Shown here: positions 61,477 to 64,000 of the stretch, piece by piece | Position numbering within the stretch: position 1 is the first letter of the stretch | Layout: each line of letters opens with the position of its first letter | Source of the DNA: Flavobacterium panici | GTDB lineage: Bacteria; Bacteroidota; Bacteroidia; Flavobacteriales; Flavobacteriaceae | Direction: 5' to 3' | Assembly: GCF_903819335.1 (NCBI RefSeq) | Contig: NZ_CAIJDE010000017.1 | Span: forward strand, 186,001 to 250,000 | DNA: 64,000 bases | Position numbers and translations under genes: made by a program | The notes under the pieces: generated by a model | The model's input: only the letters and a program-made list of their open reading frames with translations | Databases searched by the model: none | Told to the model about the DNA's origin: nothing

Positions 61477-61896
61477 ATGGCTACAAATGTTTCTACAATA
61501 TTTTTAAGTGCGCCAATAGAAAAAGTCTGGAATGCATTGACAAAACCAGAATTAGTCAAACAATGGCAATACGGAAGTGATTTAATCACAGATTGGAAAA
61601 TCGGAAATGAAATCAGGTTCAGGAATGAATGGGAAGATCAGGTTTTTGAACAATGGGGAACAGTTTTAGAAGTTTCTCCAAATCAAAAAATAAAATATTC
61701 ATTGTTTTTTCCGAGACCGGAATTAGAAGACAAACCGGAAAATTATTTTATAATGAGTTATGTTTTATCTGAAGAAAATCAAAAAGTAAAACTCGAAATA
61801 ATTCAGGAAGACAATCGCCCGGGAGCAGTTCAAGAAGAACCTCAAGGCGAAGAAAATCCAATTCTTCAGAGTTTAAAAGCTATAATTGAATCTTAA
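61477..61896 (+). CDS. SRPBCC (AHSA1-like) domain protein
   Basis: A 139-residue protein with the START-like fold of the AHSA1 family: STIFLSAPIEKVWNALTKPELVKQW at the start and EVSPNQKIKYSLFFP inside. Such proteins bind hydrophobic ligands or partner proteins. The usual C-terminal helix appears shortened. Nineteen bases after the M28 peptidase gene, so probably co-transcribed. The ligand is unknown. Confidence 0.85.
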   Translation: MATNVSTIFLSAPIEKVWNALTKPELVKQWQYGSDLITDWKIGNEIRFRNEWEDQVFEQWGTVLEVSPNQKIKYSLFFPRPELEDKPENYFIMSYVLSEENQKVKLEIIQEDNRPGAVQEEPQGEENPILQSLKAIIES

Positions 61897-61956
61897 AATA
61901 GGATCAAAGAAACAGAGTGACAAAGTAACAAAGGTTTCTCAGCACATCAAAAAAAC

Positions 61957-61987
61957 AAAAAAGCACTATTTTCATAGTGCTTTTTTT
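61957..61987. terminator. Bidirectional terminator between AHSA1 and rhodanese genes
   Basis: AAAAAAGCACTAT pairs with ATAGTGCTTTTTT over a four-base loop. A wider inverted pair (AAAGGTTTCTCA 61930-61941 with TGAGAAACCTTT 61997-62008) encloses it. Confidence 0.87.
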
Positions 61988-62039
61988 AAGGCATGTTGAG
62001 AAACCTTTGCACCTTTGTATCTCTGCACCTTTGTCACTT

Positions 62040-62435
62040 TTAACACGCACATTCAATTTTCAAACCTTCCTTCACTCCTTTTGCACCTTCCGTTGCATAT
62101 CCGTCAAACTTCCACCACTCTATTCCGCCAATTAGTTCTTTTACTTTAAATCCTAATTTTGTCATATTCAAAGCGCCTTTAGTCGAAGCGTTACAGCCAA
62201 TTCCATCGCAATACGTAACATACAAAATATCTTTGTCTAAATGTTTTGTTGTTTCTGCCGACATTTCGCGATGCGGAATATTAATCGCATTCGGAATATG
62301 TTCTGCTTCAAATCCAAAAGTCTTTCTGGCATCGAGCGCTATTACTTTTTCACCATTATTTAAAGCATCAAATAAATCAGACGGATCCATTTCAAACGCT
62401 AGTTTATGCTCATAAAATTTAATTTGCTCTTCCAT
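62040..62435 (-). CDS. Rhodanese-like domain protein
   Basis: A 131-residue single rhodanese domain (sulfurtransferase fold). DALNNGEKVIALDARKTFGF is the conserved Asp-Arg region, and the active-site loop is YCDGIGCNAS, with the candidate persulfide Cys and a second Cys close by. The C-terminus ends in CAC. The usual Arg after the loop Gly is missing. Divergent from the LysR gene, which may regulate it. Confidence 0.83.
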   Translation of the reverse strand: MEEQIKFYEHKLAFEMDPSDLFDALNNGEKVIALDARKTFGFEAEHIPNAINIPHREMSAETTKHLDKDILYVTYCDGIGCNASTKGALNMTKLGFKVKELIGGIEWWKFDGYATEGAKGVKEGLKIECAC

Positions 62436-62581
62436 GACAATGTAGTTTTAATGATTTTGTTTTTTCAAAAGTAGCAGCTCATATAGTGCCATAAAAACGA
62501 AAAGAATTCATGAACCGCATTAGTTTTTTTCATGCAAAAGCCAGTCTAAAATTTTGTTCCTTTGTATACAAATCTCGAAAA

Positions 62582-63484
62582 ATGGAAATACGCCACTTAA
62601 AATTGATAAAAGCAATTGTTGAAGAAGGAAGCATTACAAAAGCTATTGACAAACTTCATTTAACGCAATCGGCTTTGAGTCATCAGCTCAAAGAAGCAGA
62701 ATATCAATTGGGTACGGCCATTTTTTTAAGAACCAATAAAAAACTCGTGCTCACTAAAGCAGGCGAAAAAATCTATGATTTGGCCAATGAAATTCTGGAT
62801 AAACTTTCGCAGGCACAAACACAGATCAAACAAATGGTTTATGGCGAATATGGCGAAATCAGAATCAGCACCGAATGCTTTTCAAGTTACCACTGGCTTC
62901 CGCCGGTTTTAAAACAATTTCATCTTTTATATCCCAATGTTGAACTGAAAATAGTAACCGAAGCAACACATATTCCGTTACAAAAACTCTTAGAAAACAC
63001 GATTGACATTGCCATTGTAAGCGATACGATTAAAGATAATCATATAAAATATACTGAACTTTTTCAGGATGAAGTCGTAATGGCAGTTTCTGAAAATCAT
63101 CCGTGGGCAGATAAAAAATATGTCGTTGCCGAGGATTTTATCAACGAACATCTTATTATTCATTCCCTTCCGATGGAAACGGTTACGATTCATCAGTTTG
63201 TTTTGGCTCCAGCCAAAGTAACACCAAAAAAGGTAACACCTCTTCCATTAACAGAAGCTTCTCTTGAAATGGTAAAAGCCGATATGGGCGTTATGTCGAT
63301 GGCAAAATGGGCATTACAACCACATTTAAAGAACAATCCAATTAAAGCGGTAAAAGTGGGTAAAAACGGCTTAAAACGAAAACATTTCATCGCGACGAGA
63401 GCAAACGAAACTTATCCGGATTATTTTCAGCATTTTATTAATTTTCTACAAAACGAAATTAATCTGCAATGGAATATTCAATAA
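62582..63484 (+). CDS. LysR-family transcriptional regulator
   Basis: A 300-residue regulator: an N-terminal winged HTH (LKLIKAIVEEGSITKAIDKLHLTQSALSHQLKEAE) and a C-terminal periplasmic-binding-like effector domain (from about residue 90), with EIRISTECFSSYHWLP at its start. The effector domain has MetR-like features (VMAVSENHPWA), but the ligand is unknown. The frame is open to 62510, but the ATG at 62582 begins the HTH with the usual short lead. It overlaps the next GNAT gene by 16 bases, and the rhodanese gene is divergent. Confidence 0.88.
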   Translation: MEIRHLKLIKAIVEEGSITKAIDKLHLTQSALSHQLKEAEYQLGTAIFLRTNKKLVLTKAGEKIYDLANEILDKLSQAQTQIKQMVYGEYGEIRISTECFSSYHWLPPVLKQFHLLYPNVELKIVTEATHIPLQKLLENTIDIAIVSDTIKDNHIKYTELFQDEVVMAVSENHPWADKKYVVAEDFINEHLIIHSLPMETVTIHQFVLAPAKVTPKKVTPLPLTEASLEMVKADMGVMSMAKWALQPHLKNNPIKAVKVGKNGLKRKHFIATRANETYPDYFQHFINFLQNEINLQWNIQ

Positions 63485-63921
63485 GGAATTGTGAAATAGG
63501 CGATTTACCTAAACTGGTTATTCTTTGCCAAAAACATGCTGAATTCGAGAAAGCTGATTTTTCTCCGGAAGGAAAACAAGAAAAATTAAAAGAAGCTATT
63601 TTCAGCAAAAACCCAAAACTGTTCTGTTTGGTCGTAGCTGTAAAAGAAACAATTGTGGGTTATGTTTCCTATACTTTTGATTATTCAACCTGGGACGCCG
63701 CCACTTTTATGTACATGGATTGTTTGTTTCTGGAAGAAGAAGCCCGCAGTTTCGGAATTGGTGAAGTTTTAATTGAAAAGCTAAAAGAAATTGCAGCTGA
63801 AAATAACTGCGTAAACATTCAATGGCAAACGCCAGAATTTAATACAAGAGCTATTAAATTTTACAACAGAAGTGGCGCAAAAGGAAAAGACAAAGTTCGA
63901 TTTACGCTAAATTTGATTTAA
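63469..63921 (+). CDS. GNAT-family N-acetyltransferase
   Basis: A 150-residue acetyltransferase with the acetyl-CoA loop in FLEEEARSFGIGEVLIEKL and the strand-helix FNTRAIKFYNRSGAK near the end. Substrate not predictable. The start overlaps the LysR 3' end by 16 bases, so it is translationally coupled to the regulator. Confidence 0.85.
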   Translation: MEYSIRNCEIGDLPKLVILCQKHAEFEKADFSPEGKQEKLKEAIFSKNPKLFCLVVAVKETIVGYVSYTFDYSTWDAATFMYMDCLFLEEEARSFGIGEVLIEKLKEIAAENNCVNIQWQTPEFNTRAIKFYNRSGAKGKDKVRFTLNLI

Positions 63922-64000
63922 TCTCGCAAAGTCGCAAAGACGCAAACTTTTTTATAGCCACAGATTAAGGGATTAAAATGATTTTAAAATCTGCTCAAAT
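63922..64000. repeat. R4-type repeat cut by the window edge
   Basis: Starts with AATCTCGCAAAGTCGCAAAG and continues through CCACAGATTAAGGGATTAAA, matching in reverse the arm and interior of the element at 46222-46353. Confidence 0.7.

Noticed and set aside
1..64000. tRNA, rRNA, transposase and prophage genes
   Set aside because: Both strands were read for cloverleaf and conserved rRNA motifs and for transposase or phage families; none was recognised. Short or divergent ones could have been missed by eye.

Overview
The window looks like chromosomal DNA of a Flavobacterium or a close relative (Bacteroidota, Flavobacteriia). The evidence is AT-rich DNA, promoters with a TAnnTTTG -7 element instead of a sigma-70 -10 box, many short lipoproteins, a type IX secretion tail, DUF4270, DUF805, TM2 and DUF4286 proteins, an OlsF-type ornithine-lipid synthase, and intergenic spacers packed with palindromic repeats. 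No rRNA, tRNA, CRISPR array, transposase or prophage was seen. Most of it is ordinary core genome, with one small accessory-looking patch (about 42.3-45.8 kb).

Layout. 1-4.3 kb (minus): a three-gene run encoding a degenerate glycogen-synthase-like protein, a DUF4270 lipoprotein and GlmS (cut by the left edge). 4.4-5.6 kb (plus): panC-panD for pantothenate. 5.8-10.3 kb (plus): an esterase-fold protein whose nucleophile serine is replaced by Asp, RadA, and an AsmA-like/GT51 transglycosylase. 10.4-13.0 kb (minus): a LytTR response regulator and its TPR sensor kinase. Divergent from that, 13.2-17.8 kb holds a cell-envelope set: SIMPL protein, von Willebrand A lipoprotein, L,D-transpeptidase and a MuiA/DUF4139 protein. 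The first two carry identical-geometry direct-repeat operators that fit a LytTR regulator. 17.9-21.1 kb (minus): Tas aldo-keto reductase, OmpA-like lipoprotein, exonuclease III. 21.2 kb: OlsF. 23.1-24.9 kb (minus): a duplicated DUF805/TM2 membrane-protein cluster in which terminators and a 5' motif are copied too. 25-41 kb: D-hydroxyacid dehydrogenase, NhaA, a c-type cytochrome, ProC, MgtE with RsmA, two TPR proteins, SerS and a patatin phospholipase.

41.4-45.8 kb is a patch of small and unrecognised genes (DMP19-like, a two-helix membrane protein, YdeI, PhzF, an orphan Imm35 immunity protein). 46-64 kb returns to core functions: CDGSH protein, MetG, DMT transporter, HAD hydrolase with a CAT-family acetyltransferase, OmpA porin-like protein, ferritin and a Lys/Cys-rich small protein, DUF2461, a short SSB, a GNAT-nitrilase fusion, a large M28 peptidase, rhodanese, LysR and GNAT.

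The signals most worth a second look are non-coding: the paired LytTR-type operators at 13.07 and 14.15 kb, a probable structured RNA at 48.78-48.87 kb ahead of a 92-residue protein of unknown function, the shared motif and cloned terminators of the DUF805/TM2 cluster, and several families of fold-back repeats, including a 436-bp element with perfect 29-bp inverted ends next to nhaA.
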